Origin: Rachycentron canadum
Taxonomy: Eukaryota; Chordata; Actinopteri; Carangiformes; Rachycentridae
Direction: 5' to 3'
Length of the DNA: 64,000 bases
NCBI GenBank assembly: GCA_038496675.1
Contig: CM076669.1
Location: forward strand, 15,818,230 to 15,882,229
The position numbers and the translations under genes are program-made. The notes beneath the pieces are model-generated. The model was not told the origin of the DNA. It did no database searches and saw only the letters and a program-made list of their open reading frames with translations. Positions within the stretch are counted from its first letter, which is position 1. Each line of letters begins with the position of its first letter. This document shows positions 38,744-51,269 of this stretch, piece after piece.

Positions 38744-41700
38744 TGGTGCGTCTGCTGCTCAGAACACTTTGTTGGGGTTTTGCTGTGAATGTGCCGTGAT
38801 CAGTTGAACAGCTTCAGCCTTTGTTGGCCAGAAATTTGAATGAAATTCCATTCGCTGTGCAACCCTGACCTCTGACCTTTCAAACACACCTGCGGTGGTC
38901 ACTGCTGTGTCTTTGCTGGACAGCACAGCGGAGAAACAGACTGAAGGTCAAATATTTGATTCAAGTCCATGACCTGGCATGTGCATGGTATGTGCACTTT
39001 TGCCCACCTGTCCACCAGAGCTTCAGCCATGTTGCCCTCACTACTGCTGCAGCTCAGCTTCTCATGTGTTGCTCACGGTTTCTCTGTAAGTTGGTGTGAC
39101 GGTAATGGGAGCTGCTTCATGAATCATTAAGCACATTTTTTTTCTACAATAGAGTGCGATTTGGCTAAATGGATGTGGACGATGAGAGCTTTTCCATCTT
39201 ATCTGTATTATTTAACGAGGAATAGTTGGAGGATAGATGGTTAGGATCAGAGCATGTGAACCGCAGTGAGCAGCCACATTCATTATCATCATTCCCTGTC
39301 TTTCTCTCCCTCTCTCTGCCTCTTCTTTCATAATTTCTGTTGTCTTATATTCCCCTCACTCTTCCATTCTTCACGCTTCCCTTTTACCATCAGTAGTCAT
39401 TCCTTCCTGCGTGTGCTATCTCTTTATCTCTGGCTCATTCTTGCTCTTTCTCCCTCAGGGGTTTTATCTAATCAGCCTTCTGACAGAAATGTAATTATTG
39501 TGCTAATGGTATATTTTTTTCCGGGGAGCTTTTTGGCATGCTGCCATGACACCTAGCTATAAATTGTTGTAACCATAAAGCGTTAGTCTAAATTTAGATC
39601 AATTGCACCAAAAAGTAGAGGTCTAAAGCCTCACAAGTGGACATTTAGTGCTGAAGATAGCTGAACTGAGAGTCCACACAATGGAAAGGGTTCATCCTCT
39701 GGCAGACATGAATATGCTCAGAAAAAATTTATGGTAATCTGCCAAATAGTTAAAATGAGGTAGTTATTAGGTTAGATAACTATGCGCCACCACATAGAGT
39801 ACTTCATAGGCTCGTTATGAAAACTTAGCCCCCCCCCACGACCCCTCCCACCCCACCCCACCCTACCCTACCCCTCCACATTCAGCTCATTGTGGGAACA
39901 GTTTCACTCTACAGAGTAAGACAGTAGACAGAATTATCGACACAAGTAGACACAATTAAATAAATGAGTAAATTATTCCACTTAATTACAAAATATATAA
40001 AAATTATTGAAAGATTAAAACAAATTGAGAATGTGTTTGCAGCAATGCTAGACTATGTTTTGTATGACAGTGAAGTGATGAAGTTCTGGTAACTGATCCC
40101 AACATTAAACAATGATATTCTACTATTATAGGTTTTTAAAAATAAATCCTGAAATTCACCTTTACACCGCTACAATTCAGCGAGAGCTTCAACTTGACAG
40201 TGTTTCCTTAGTGATCAGTCAGGACCAGAATACACATCTGATATGAATAATTCAGCAGGCAAGCCACAAATAGATTTACTGTAGTGGCAACAGACGTAAA
40301 GGCTTTGATCCTTTTTGAAGAATAAGCAGCTGCAAAAAAAACCTCCTGGTTGTTTCATCAGACATCCCACAGTGTTACAGATCAGCAGCGCTGTCAAGCG
40401 GGGGTCACCTTGCCAGAGCGAGCTGATGTGCTTTGTGACCCTCACTGATGAGCATTTCAACATTTTGTTATTGAATTATCCTAATACATCTGCATGATTG
40501 TGGTCAGAGCCCTATGTATAGTCGTTTATTTTTGTCTTTTAAAAAGAAGATTTTCTAAGTGTACCACCAAGATACTGCACTTAATTGGACAAGGTGATAA
40601 ACTGGTGAATACCAATACCATAAAATAAAGGTATGTACCCCCAGTACAAGGTCTTAAGATGCCAACAGATAAATAATTCATCTCTTGGCCAATTATTTTG
40701 CACATAGCTCCCATGGGTGGAGACAAACTGAATGCTATATTTCCCTGTGACACGGGAAACGAGGTGTGTCAGATTGAAAAGAAGGTGTTTCACATTTAGC
40801 CGGGGGCCTCTCATCAGTCACGGGGCCCAGATCGGAGACCAGTACAGGCCTGATTTATTAAAAAAAACAAAAAAAAAAACAAAACACTGCCTTGACCTTC
40901 ACTTGCATTAACATTCAGGTTTCTAAGCCTCCTGTCTGCCTGTGCCTGTGTGTAAGTATGTGCGTCCCCGGGGCTGGTAGAGGTGAGAGGGTAGTGTGTA
41001 TGATGAATTTATTCATTGTTAAGGTCGTCGAGCCCAGGAGACCTGTAGAATCAGCCCAGGCCATCTTCACTTGGCAGAGACATCAAATTCCAATTTAGAG
41101 AAGAATGAGATTCATGGTGGTTGACAGTGGAAATTTAGATCATACTAATGGTTGTGTCATTATAGCTGCTGTGTCTGGGTGTGAGCAGTGACCTTTAAGA
41201 AGTCTGAAAGACGACCTTTGTCACATACAGTGTCAGTAATTTGATTATGCTGGTAGGGTAAGGCATTACAACTTGAAATTCAGTGATGATTAACCTGAGG
41301 AACATTTACTCCAGTATAGAAGTTGGTTGAAAGGTTGAGGTCTGGGTTACAGGTCAGGAGAGACAGATAGCCTCCGCCAAAACGGAGGCAACCGCCTTAT
41401 GAAACTCCACATTTGTCCTGTGACTTAATAGCTGATTTGCTAATTTTAGCCACATCTTACAGTCAATAGTCAGATTATTTTCAGTAGCAGCACAGTAAGG
41501 ACCAGATTCCTCATGTTTTCTTGGAATGACTGACACATGATGTATTTTAGATGTGAGGACTGACGACACAGTATGTGGCTATGGGAGCTGTGCGGTTGTT
41601 GGAAGGCACCTTTAGCATGGCTCCTGCTGTCTGCCAAACCTTTTTTTTAGAGATCTCTGGCTCATGTATGGCAAAAGGCTCCACATTTAGAAAATATTCA

Positions 41701-41810
41701 TGTACAGTACTAGTCAAGCATTTGGAGTGAATAGGAAAGTGTGTATTGTCATTTATATCAGGACATTTTCTGAAAAAGATAAAATAACCAGATTTGAGTG
41801 TTTGTTTTAA
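38744..41810. other. Unique non-coding DNA
   Basis: No gene recognised. Pyrimidine-rich at about 39300-39460. Contains the G-quadruplex motif listed separately and a poly(A)-like run at about 40860-40885. Confidence 0.5.
39829..39877 (-). other. Strong G-quadruplex motif
   Basis: On the minus strand this 49-base stretch contains at least seven runs of three or more Gs separated by one to three bases, including two TAGGG units. On the plus strand it is the matching C-rich, i-motif-like tract. It meets the classical G-quadruplex pattern several times over. If the window is kcnc2 intron, the G-rich strand is the template strand. Confidence 0.8.
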
Positions 41811-41815
41811 GTACA

Positions 41816-42148
41816 TGTGTCAATCACACAGTAGACCCGCCCCCTAATTCATCCCCTGCTTTATGGTCTATTTTCCTCTAAATGGACCATCATTTAAAAA
41901 ATGAACATCATGTTGTATTGAAGACTTGAAACTAGAGACTGAGACCATAAACTCATTAGGAAAACATTTACTGAGCTAATAAATCAAGGGAGAAGTAGAG
42001 ACATTTTCCCATAGACTTCAATACAATCTGACTTCTTTAACAACCAGTGGAGTCGCCCCCTGATGGCCATTAGATAGAATGTTTAAGGAACGTCAGCATT
42101 GGCTTCACTTTTCAGACCCAGTCTTTCTAGACAGTCTATGGTTCAAAC
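41816..42148 (+). repeat. Dispersed teleost repeat, family B, copy 2
   Basis: Nearly identical to 12124-12345, with an extra GAACATCAT-like insertion after ATTTAAAAAATG. It then continues with GCATTGGCTTCACTTTTCAG and TAGACAGTCTATGGTT, parts that are shortened in copy 1. It begins abruptly at the same base as the shared block of copy 1. Confidence 0.85.
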
Positions 42149-42149
42149 C

Positions 42150-43080
42150 TGCGGGCTGGTTAGTATCTTCCTGTTTGGAGTGTGTGTGTATTCCCCTGTG
42201 ATTATGTGGGTTGTTTACTCTGCTTTCTACACACAATCTAAATCATGCCAAATTAGATTCTGTGGCGATGATGTATAAAGGTTGTGTGGAAAATTATTTC
42301 CTTCTTTAATATGGAAATGTGCAAATTAGTTATTTTGGCTTGTGATTGTTGTATTTCGATTGCGTTAGTGTTCTGTATGGGGAGTCAGGCACAACACAAC
42401 ATACACACAGGAATGTTGGAAGTTGTTCAGACCCGTATTTTCACCAAGGCCTCAATATTGAAATGCAAGCCCATCATGACACTCTATATTCTGCCTGTAT
42501 TACATTCTCTGTGACCTTTAGTGGGTCAACAGTAAATCCCACGAAGGATTATATCACTGGCCAGACTGCTTTATATGGCGAGCTCACAGTTTGCCTGTGG
42601 GTGCCCATCTTGCTGAGCATAATAGCAAAGTGGGACCTGCAATTTAAAGTTGCCTGAGGGGTGGGAGAGATGGTTACGCATGAGCCAGGTCTGCCCTGCA
42701 ATCAGCCTTTCAGAGGGCCCCCCCCCCCACTGTCCACCTGGGGACAGATACAGGAGGAGTGAGGTGATAACCCAAATCATGCTGTGAGTGGTTTCATCAC
42801 ACTGATTGGTAAAGGACACTATATTTTCTTTTAGTGGCTTTTTTTTACCACATGAGAAAACAGCAGATGAACACGAACACAATGTTAAGAGTCAGCTGCT
42901 GGAAATCACCTCAGAGAGCAACGATCTGTGGGTAATTCACCAGTTGATTCAATGTGTTGTTTTTTTTTTTCGTGATCCTTAGTTGATCATGTTTGACAGT
43001 TGTCCTCTCCAGCAGATGAAGCCAGAATATGTTAATGTTTAGGTAATTCAGTCTCGGAAAACTGATTATGACACAGGCTT
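42150..43080. other. Unique non-coding DNA
   Basis: Contains a C-run at 42719-42729 and a T-run at about 42959-42970. No gene recognised. Confidence 0.5.
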
Positions 43081-43084
43081 TAGG

Positions 43085-43395
43085 CAGAAACAACATTAGC
43101 ATAAGGGCCGGGTTATAGTAGAGTAGAAGTACGACGCAAGCGTTTGGAAATCAGTGTTTATCCTCGATCTGAATGGCTGCGCTGAAAGTGAGTGAAAATC
43201 TGGCTGTTGAAGTGGGGGGTGGAGTCGTGTCGTCGCTGTGTGGAGGAGCAGTCCACATCGTGAAGGTTGAACTGAAATGAAATATGAAATCCATATAAAG
43301 GAGCCCTCGAAATGGAACAGCCTAGTCACAGCGCTGTGACAGCCGGTCTTCTAATGCAGCCCCTTAATTGGGACACAGCTATTGTTTAAAAACAG
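43085..43395. repeat. Possible dispersed DNA-transposon remnant
   Basis: GGGCCGGGTTATAGTAGAGT, then ACGACGCAAGCGTTTGGAAA, then GTCACAGCGCTGTGACAGCC (a perfect GTCACAGC/GCTGTGAC palindrome), then TTAATTGGGACACAGC. The phrases resemble hAT-like repeats I remember from teleosts, and the last phrase recurs at about 17629-17640. Weak call, limits approximate. Confidence 0.3.
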
Positions 43396-43399
43396 GAAA

Positions 43400-45130
43400 A
43401 ACAACCCACAGTTTTTTTTTATTTTCAGACAGTCTCTCCAAGAGGACGTTCACAGCATCGACATGTAAGGTGTCCCTAATCTGATGTCGAGAGGGTGTGG
43501 GGAGAAGGTTATCTGAAGCTATCCAACCATACTGGTCTTTCTGCAGTCTTCAGAAATTCTAGTTTCAGTGGAGATCAAATCGTTTTAAGACGTGTGGAAG
43601 TTTATTGTTTCTGCAGATGATAACATTACCAGTAAATGTGGTTGTGATTATCAGCTGCACTAGTTGTGCACAAAGCACTCTTTGCTCTGATCCCTCACCT
43701 CTTATGGTTGTGTGAATGATGACTGTTATCGCATCAGATGCAGAGATGGTTGTAGCGTGCTGCTGTTACACTGAGGTTTGGGTGAATTTATGAGCATATG
43801 TGACTGTCTACAGTCTGTCACCCTCTCAGCAACAACCGGTGAGGATTCATTTTAACCACGATGACACAAATCCCAGTCCTTATTATCCTTATCCTTGTCT
43901 TAAGTCAAACAAAGTTTTGCTCTACAGGTGGAAGAACTGTCTCTACCTCCTTCTCTCCCTCCGACACAACAAAGAAGTGATCAAGATGTGCACTAAGCAA
44001 CTAAGTTTCTTCTGAAAATTTAGAGCAATCAAAATTTTTCAATAGAAAACACACATATAGCATCAGTACATATGTCAACTTAAATGTATGTTATATTTTC
44101 ATGAATTTCACAGTCAGACACAGCAGTGCAGTTAATGGGCTGCAGTTTTCTTGACTTTTATTTTCTTGGATTTTTTTTTTTGGTGCAGACTGTCATATCC
44201 TCCTGCATTCAGTGTCCAAATGTCTAAATGCTCTTTGCTTTTAGTGATTATAATGGGCACTGAGCGCTGCCAGACATAATGAGACTAAAGCGTCTCAGGT
44301 ACGAGTCTCCGCTCGAACGTCGGTTCGAGACCGTCGTGTTGTCAAAACACATCAACATTCAGCTCAGGGCTGATCAGCGCAGCGTTGTCAAGTCTGGCCT
44401 TGTCTTTTGTCACAGCGCTTCTCAGCCGCCACTTTCACGTTCCTCGTCACCATAGCAACAGTGGCTTTCCCTACCTCGTGTCTCAGCAAGAGGCACGGCC
44501 CTGAAGATGGTGAATAATGCTGATCTGCAGTGGGAATCAGAGAATGGAGCAAAATGAGAGATCCACCATTCAGCATGATTAATTTATATTCACCAGGCTT
44601 CTTTCATGACTGATGGCATCTGACTCGAGCTTTTTTGTCAAAAAGATGACGCATACACAGACAGGAGCCTTGAGATGCAACACGATAAAAGTTTGCACCA
44701 CGAACTCAAAAACCTTTCTACAATAAAGCAGTAATAGCAACACAGTGTATAAATATATGCTGCCTGGCATTAATGGGTTTGCTTCGTGATGATAACAATG
44801 AGAGATGCTTAAACATATCTATATATATTTCTTTGTTAAGGAGACCACAAAAGTTTGATCCCTGGACCGCCTGAAGAATACATTATTCCATTTATTTATT
44901 CCATACCATTTATTATAACCAAACGTCATCCTCCATCACATGTAGTATGTAGTTCATTCTTGACCTTCAAAACAGCAGCTCTTGAGAACCATGTGATTTT
45001 TTTCAAATGCTTTAGAGCAAGCATGAAAGTAGACATGGAGGTGAGACAGCTCAACTTTTAAGTCAACATAGACAATAAGTCCCACAGGGGCTTAGCATAA
45101 TGGCAGGTTTGAACATCCAGAGTTAAATGG
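43400..45130. other. Unique non-coding DNA
   Basis: No gene or repeat recognised. A GGTTCGAGACC at about 44324-44334 resembles a Pol III B box but has no tRNA fold around it. Confidence 0.5.
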
Positions 45131-45138
45131 CAACTTAA

Positions 45139-45665
45139 AGGGCCATACAGTCTAAAGGTCCACCTCTTAGATTATAAGTCAGGTCTAACTTCTATATCAA
45201 TACAGTGAAAGTATGTTGGCATATAAAGAACTGCACCTCTATATTTTAAAGGACCCATAAAGTCTAAAGGTCCACCTCCATGTGGTCTTTGATTATAAAT
45301 CAGGTCTAGGTTCAGGTCTAGGTTGTATATTAATACAGTGAAAGGTCTCAGTCCACAGAGAAATGCTCACAGCCTGTTTTCAGAAACTGAGCCTTAAAAC
45401 CAGCTGTTGGGACTTCTGGGACTTTGTGATGTCACAACAAAGCCCTCAGACCCAAGCCTCACCCACCTGGTCCCACCATCCAACCTTGCAGGATTTGGTT
45501 GGATCTGAGTGTTTACCTGAAATCTGCTCGATTTTTCAGCCAATCAGAAGAAAGGCTCAGATTCTCTTTACTGATTGGCTGACTGACCTGTTGTCACTGG
45601 AGCTGCACAGAGAAGCCTGACAGAGGAGAGAAACATTGAGTATAGATTATCAACACAGAAAAATG
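45139..45665 (+). mobile_element. Family A element, nested double left end, right end lost
   Basis: TTAA (45135-45138) then AGGGCCATACAGTC starts a copy that breaks off after AATACAGTGAAAGTA. TGTTGGCATATAAAGAAC-like sequence follows. A second left end (TTAA at 45246-45249, AGGACCCATAAAGTC) then begins a longer copy. This runs through CTGTTTTCAGAAACTGAGCC, the CCAATCAGA hairpin region and ATTATCAACACAG, with no right inverted end. Confidence 0.8.
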
Positions 45666-46845
45666 TTGAAATATGAACATACGTTTCTTTGATTATCTTG
45701 AAATGTAACATTCACAGAAACTCTTACTGAGTTAAAATTCTTTGATTGAGCAAATGTCGTCAGAGTTGACGAGCTGGCTCTGCCCACTGTTTCACAAACA
45801 CACTACTCCATGTTTCTAGTCGAATGGAGACTATTTGGTTCATTTAACTAAAATTCAGGAATCCAATTTGAAAATGACATAAAACTGCTCCCCAGCTCTG
45901 GCGCCATCAGCTTTGACCTTGAGCCAGCGTGAGACATCACACCCCATGAGTTATTTATCAGAGCCTAGAGTTAAACAATACCGTCTGTCTTGACTGGGCA
46001 GACAGCAAACTTCACAGCCAACACTGAGTTTGAAAATCAGTAGTTTGGTACTACATGTACCATGACGAGGGAGAACTTTCTACCCCGACTGCTCTGCTTC
46101 GGGTCCTGGCCGCCCAGTTATTTGTGTGCGACCCACTTCGCTGCAGCTTTTGGCTAAATTAAGTCGATGAAATCTGGAACAGGAAGCTCATCAGAACACA
46201 GATAACAGCACGGTGACAGATAACAGGCTCATTTATTGGTGAAGGTACAGTAGTGACTGAAGGGACTGGCTGCAGATCTTAGCAGGAGTTAATGTGTATA
46301 CGTGGTTGTGTGTGTGTGTGTGCGCGTGGACTTGGTCACACACAAATGGGGTATGTATAGCGGTTTGACTGGGCTTGTTTCTCTCTTTTATTCCCACTCT
46401 CCATATAATTGCATGTTTGTTTCTTTTAAATGACAATAATGTATTCATGTATTCAGGAAATCTTGGGAGGGCTGAGCAAATGCCTGCCAACTAGGCTTTT
46501 AATCACAACAGAAAAAAGCCCGGATACTGACATCAATTTTTACACTCCAGTACGGAGGCAAATACGCACATGGACACGCATACACACACAGGCACATGTA
46601 CACACCACAGACACACACAAATCATATGCTCCTCTCTACTTATCTACAAATGGATGAGAGGAGGAAGGAGCACTCCAGTCTGTACGTTTCCAAGCTGAAT
46701 ACACGACCATACAGCATGTTCTTCTCCAAACGCCCATGACACAGACTCGCAACATTTTGTTATTCGCGCAAAGTCTTACATTTGGTAAAATGGTGAACTG
46801 GTGTGCAAATGTTGGCATATAAAGAACCTCATCTCTATATTTTAA

Positions 46846-47152
46846 AGGACCCATACAGTCTAAAGGTCCACCTCCATGTGGTCTTTGATTATAAATCAGG
46901 TCTAGGTTGTATATTAATACAGGTCTCAGTCCACAGAGAAATGCTCAAAGCCTGTATTCAGACACTGAGCCTTAAAACCAGCCGTCAGGACTTTAGGAAC
47001 TTTGTGATGTCACAATGAAGCAGTCACCACCCTCAGCCCCACTCAATTGGACCCACCATCCAACCTTGCAGGATTTGGTTTCTCTGAGTGTTTTACCTGA
47101 AATCTGCTATATTTTTATAGGATCACTCAGAAAACAGTCAGCCAATCAGAAG
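46846..47152 (+). mobile_element. Family A element, right part lost
   Basis: TTAA (46842-46845) then AGGACCCATACAGTC; internal blocks as in the other copies through GTCAGCCAATCAGAAG, where it stops. The 33 bases before it (46809-46841) match those before the inner left end at 45246, so the two share a common source. Confidence 0.8.
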
Positions 47153-47154
47153 TC

Positions 47155-50100
47155 TAGTTAAAGTAAAAACTTGATAATGATATTCATCACAGTCATTTAT
47201 CATCTTTCAAGTATCTGCAGGCTGACCATTAAACTGTCAATGAAAGTTTTTTTTCAAGGCTGTGTTAAGTGTTTTTTAAATATCTGAGAGCAAGAAATGT
47301 TTTAATGCATAGGCCTAATACTATATTTTTTAAGTGATGTGCCTGCAGTTTCTGTCAATGTTTTATTTTTTTGTTTCATATATTTCTCTGAATATGATCC
47401 TGATGAGGGCGAGATGTGAAAAAATATTACTTTCACATGTTAGTTTCCTTCACTTGCTAATTTTGTCTCATAATGAAAATGAATGCAGAGCCCACTGAGT
47501 AAGGTCCTTTTGTCAATCTATTGATCACTTGATTAGTTTTGATTTTTTATCAGGAGACAAAGGTGTGCTTCATACACATAATTTCCCAATCATAATAAGT
47601 CTCTATTTTTGTTATTTAAAGACGTGTTTTCTTTCAAACGAAGTGAGACTTGGATCTGTCAGTGGTATTTCTGTTTGTTTTGCTGGTACTAGGTAGTCAA
47701 AGTGGTGAGAGATGGGATTTTATGCCAAAATCAATCCTCTTGCATGTCTGATTTTTGCAGTGTGTCTGAGCCACCTGGTTGTTCAGCCTGTCAATATTTT
47801 CCTGACAAAACAGTCAATGTTGCATCAACCTAAAATAACTCACACGAGACAAAATAGAAACAAACTAAACCTGCTTCACACGTTTTCACGCTACCTTAGC
47901 GTGTCGGCCTTTCCTCCCCTCGACCAGCACAACAGCTCCTGATCCCAGTGTCAAACCGGGCTTCCTAAGCTTGAGAGACAGCCGCGCCCCGAGCACTTTG
48001 TGCCACACCGAATCAAACTTGTCGTAGGCCACGGAAATATCAAGGCTGTTGCATCAAATGAAGCTCCTCGTCGTCCATTTGAGCCTTGTCTTTCTGATCC
48101 TCCTCCGTTTCAGATTATTGTGTCGGACCCTCAGATGTGTCACAGCCTTGAAATGTGATTAATGTCACATTTGGTCTCTGAGGATTTGGGAGCGGGATTT
48201 GAAGGAGGAAATAAAGAATTGTTTCTTTTATTGGGAATATGGGCAGTCACTTTCCTCAGTATGTAGCGGCATCTTTTGGGCCATTAAGATTTGTGAAGGT
48301 TTACATGACATGGCAACCGTCTTTAGAGACTGGGGTGGCTTGGGGACGGGATGGATGCACAGATCCCTCTGTGACATGTAGGAAAATAGGGATAAAAGCT
48401 GCCTGTCTGTTGACAGAAAGGCTTTTGTGACAACCCAAACATACCCGACATTTACAGCAGTTTCACTTTTTTCATTTAAAGAGTCATTCTTTATATATTT
48501 CTTCACATATGGAGACTCAAAAAACACTGAGTAATGTTGTCAGATATTAAAAATTACAACTAAATACATTGTTAAATCATGATGAGCTGAAATGGACTGT
48601 AAATAGATATATAGATATGTTGTTACCACCATTTTTACCATAAAATTAATTAAAACTGATGCTTCTGTTTCACTTCCCCAGACTTCCTTATTCTACTTTT
48701 CAACTCATATTTCTATTTTTTAGGTCTTGGCACACATTAACACATCATTTATTTATTCCCTTTTCTTCCTCGTGAAACCTTTTCCATTTTCCTGACATTT
48801 CAAATTTTCTTTATTCATAATTAATTTGATGTCCATGTATATTCGAAGCTATCGTAGGCTCAAGGTTTGTGTGCGTGTGTGTGAGAGAGAATGTAACACT
48901 AAAAGAGTGACTGAAGAAAAACACTGGTAGTGCAAACACTCGCAGCTACCTTTCCAGCGAGTGACCTAGCTGAAGCTAACGTCCTTTATTGTGCATACGC
49001 ACAGAATGTGAAATGAAGTGTACAGGCAACAGGAAGCGCACAGGAAGTCACTGAAAAGATCCAATCAGATGCCCACTTCACTGCATTAATTGACATTTTT
49101 AAGTGTCCAAAGTGATTAAAGAGCAAATATTTTGCATGTATTCCAGAGTTTTATGAACGTGATTCATACAGCGAGGAGAGGAAAAATGAGAGGGTCTGCC
49201 CAGTTATGGAAGTACTGTATGTGGGCCAGACTTGGGCCAAAGACCCAGGCATATGTTGGGTATCTGGGTGGCCAAACTCAACACAAAGACAAAGAAACTC
49301 CAACATACACAATGGGTGTTAGCTTGAAGCTAGCATATGTACAGTTGGCACATTTGCCATTTGGGGAAAATCAACAATTACTCTGCTTCAATTTCTGTCT
49401 GAATAGGCTTTTATATATAAAACACCAGTCAGTGCAAGTAATATTACTCATCAATACATAACTTCACACTGCTGTATGACTGTATGAACTCTTGTAATAG
49501 TAGCTAAAGTATTTTAGCCAACAAGCTAACACTGACAAAGTTAGCTAGCTAACAATAGCTGGGAGTTCAGAGTCTATGCTTCTGTCTTCAACATCATCCT
49601 CATTTTCAAGGACATGTCTCAACTGTTGATCAAGAACCAAAATGGAGTTCAGTGTAAATGAACCCATCACCAAGGTTGTGAAAGTTTACACCGCCCAAGC
49701 TTCTCCTTTGTAAAATCAAAACAGTTATTATTCTTGTGTTTTTTTTTTTTGGGTTCACTAGTGCCGCCCTCTGGTATGTGAACAACGCTCACGTTCATGG
49801 TTCACCACGTTCTGTCACTTTTAGAGCTCCATACAAAAAGCCTGCTCACCACCAGCATCAGTCCTGTCGTGTCCTGGTGACACTGTTTATGAATGGAGTC
49901 TCACTCAACGCATCAGCACAGTCACCGCTAATATTTATGCAGACGCCCCTTCATAAACATCAGCTTTCATGAGTCAATGGCACATCTGAGCTATAGGCAA
50001 AGCACTGAAATATTGATGGGCAGATGAACAGATGACAGAGAGAGGCAGTGAGAGAGAGGCGTGTTGGTTATATTTAGTATCACAGTCTCCGCGGGACCTT

Positions 50101-50855
50101 CAAGCGGGACTATTTTAGTCAGACTGGAGAAGTTGAATACAGCTTGTGTTTTATTTTGAGTGATGTTACGATAAGACGCTGCTCACTTTAATCTTTGTCT
50201 TAAGGTCTTTGTTCTCTAGCAGGCAGTTTTCTAGGGAATTGACAGTCAACAACGGCTGAGGAGTAACTGAATTATACAGGACCAGAGACAGGAAACAGAT
50301 ATTTAAGACCCATTTTCTGGATTGTTAGTTGGGAATATTGCTCATCTGTCACTCCTGACTCCACATCCTTACGCTGCCTTTCAGAGTCATTGCAGTGGTT
50401 TCTTTTTTCCCACAGAGGACCAACCTCAAGTCAGGTCTTCAGATTAGAAAATGTAGAAGTTTCAGGAACTATTTTTTGGCTGAATGACCCTGTTTCCCAG
50501 AAAACCTTGTACATAGTGATAAAAAACTAAGGGCCATTTTTAAAGTTTACCATTGAATTGGGTTGAATTTAAGTTGGGAGAGTCACAGGGGGAATAGATC
50601 AAAATGGAAGCACAGACTGAGCCGTCCACTTTTAATTCACAGGATGGGCCAAGCTTCAAAAACACTAGATTCCTGTAAAACTCTGTCTCTATGTGTATAT
50701 GCTGCTCATTTTTGAGAGAAATGTAATGCAGGTCAAACAGTATATACAACTGTTCCTGGTCTGTCTTCATCAAGATCATTTCTGCTATGACTTGGTGAAG
50801 AAAGAAGAAAGAAAGAAGACGACTGAATTAAATAGTGTTTTAAATAGGCAGGTTG
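47155..50855. other. Unique non-coding DNA
   Basis: No gene recognised. A T-run lies at about 49739-49750. The 109-codon frame at 49132-49461 has no motif. Confidence 0.5.
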
Positions 50856-50859
50856 TTTT

Positions 50860-51190
50860 CAGGATGTCCTTACGTCTGTCCATATGTACGGCCGTCCACT
50901 CTTATGGATGCAATATCTCAGTGCGCCTTCACATAACTTCTTCAAATGTCTCAAACATTCACTTAAGGATGAACTGATTAGATTTTTGTGGTCAAAGGTT
51001 ATAGTGACCTTGTGGATGTGATGTCTCAGTAACATCTTGAAACGTCCTCTTTAAATTTGGCTCAAATTGAAGATATAGCCATTAGATTTTGATGGTCGAA
51101 GGTCAGTGTGACACAAAACACGTTTTAGCTTCTAATCAAGACTTCACACACCAGCTACGACAAAATTTGATGCGACTCTGAATAAACAGG
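50860..51190 (+). repeat. Dispersed teleost repeat with two diverged internal units
   Basis: Two units of roughly 100 bases are visible. Each runs from a CTTTAAAT/TTCAAATGTCTCAAA-like start through (G/A)ATTAGATTTT(T)G(T/A)TGGTC(A/G)AAGGT to (A)GTGAC. Phrases such as AGATTTTTGTGGTCAAAGGT and ACAAAACACGTTTTAGC match a repeat I remember as widespread in teleost genomes. Non-coding; class not assigned. Confidence 0.55.
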
Positions 51191-51243
51191 GCTGTAATCT
51201 CAAACTAGTGGCAGAAACATACAACTGCAAAGTGGTAATTATA

Positions 51244-51267
51244 GTTTGTTTGTTTGTTTGTTTGTTT
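51244..51267. repeat. (GTTT)n microsatellite
   Basis: About six GTTT units. Confidence 0.9.
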
Positions 51268-51269
51268 TC

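Noticed and set aside
44315..44340. tRNA or tRNA-derived SINE suggested by GGTTCGAGACC
   Set aside because: No A box at the right distance, no cloverleaf, and no second copy in the window.
45363..45620. Similar small proteins predicted at 45363-45620, 46803-47018 and 59906-60103
   Set aside because: They are the same part of family A repeats read in one frame; similarity comes from the transposon, not from a gene family.
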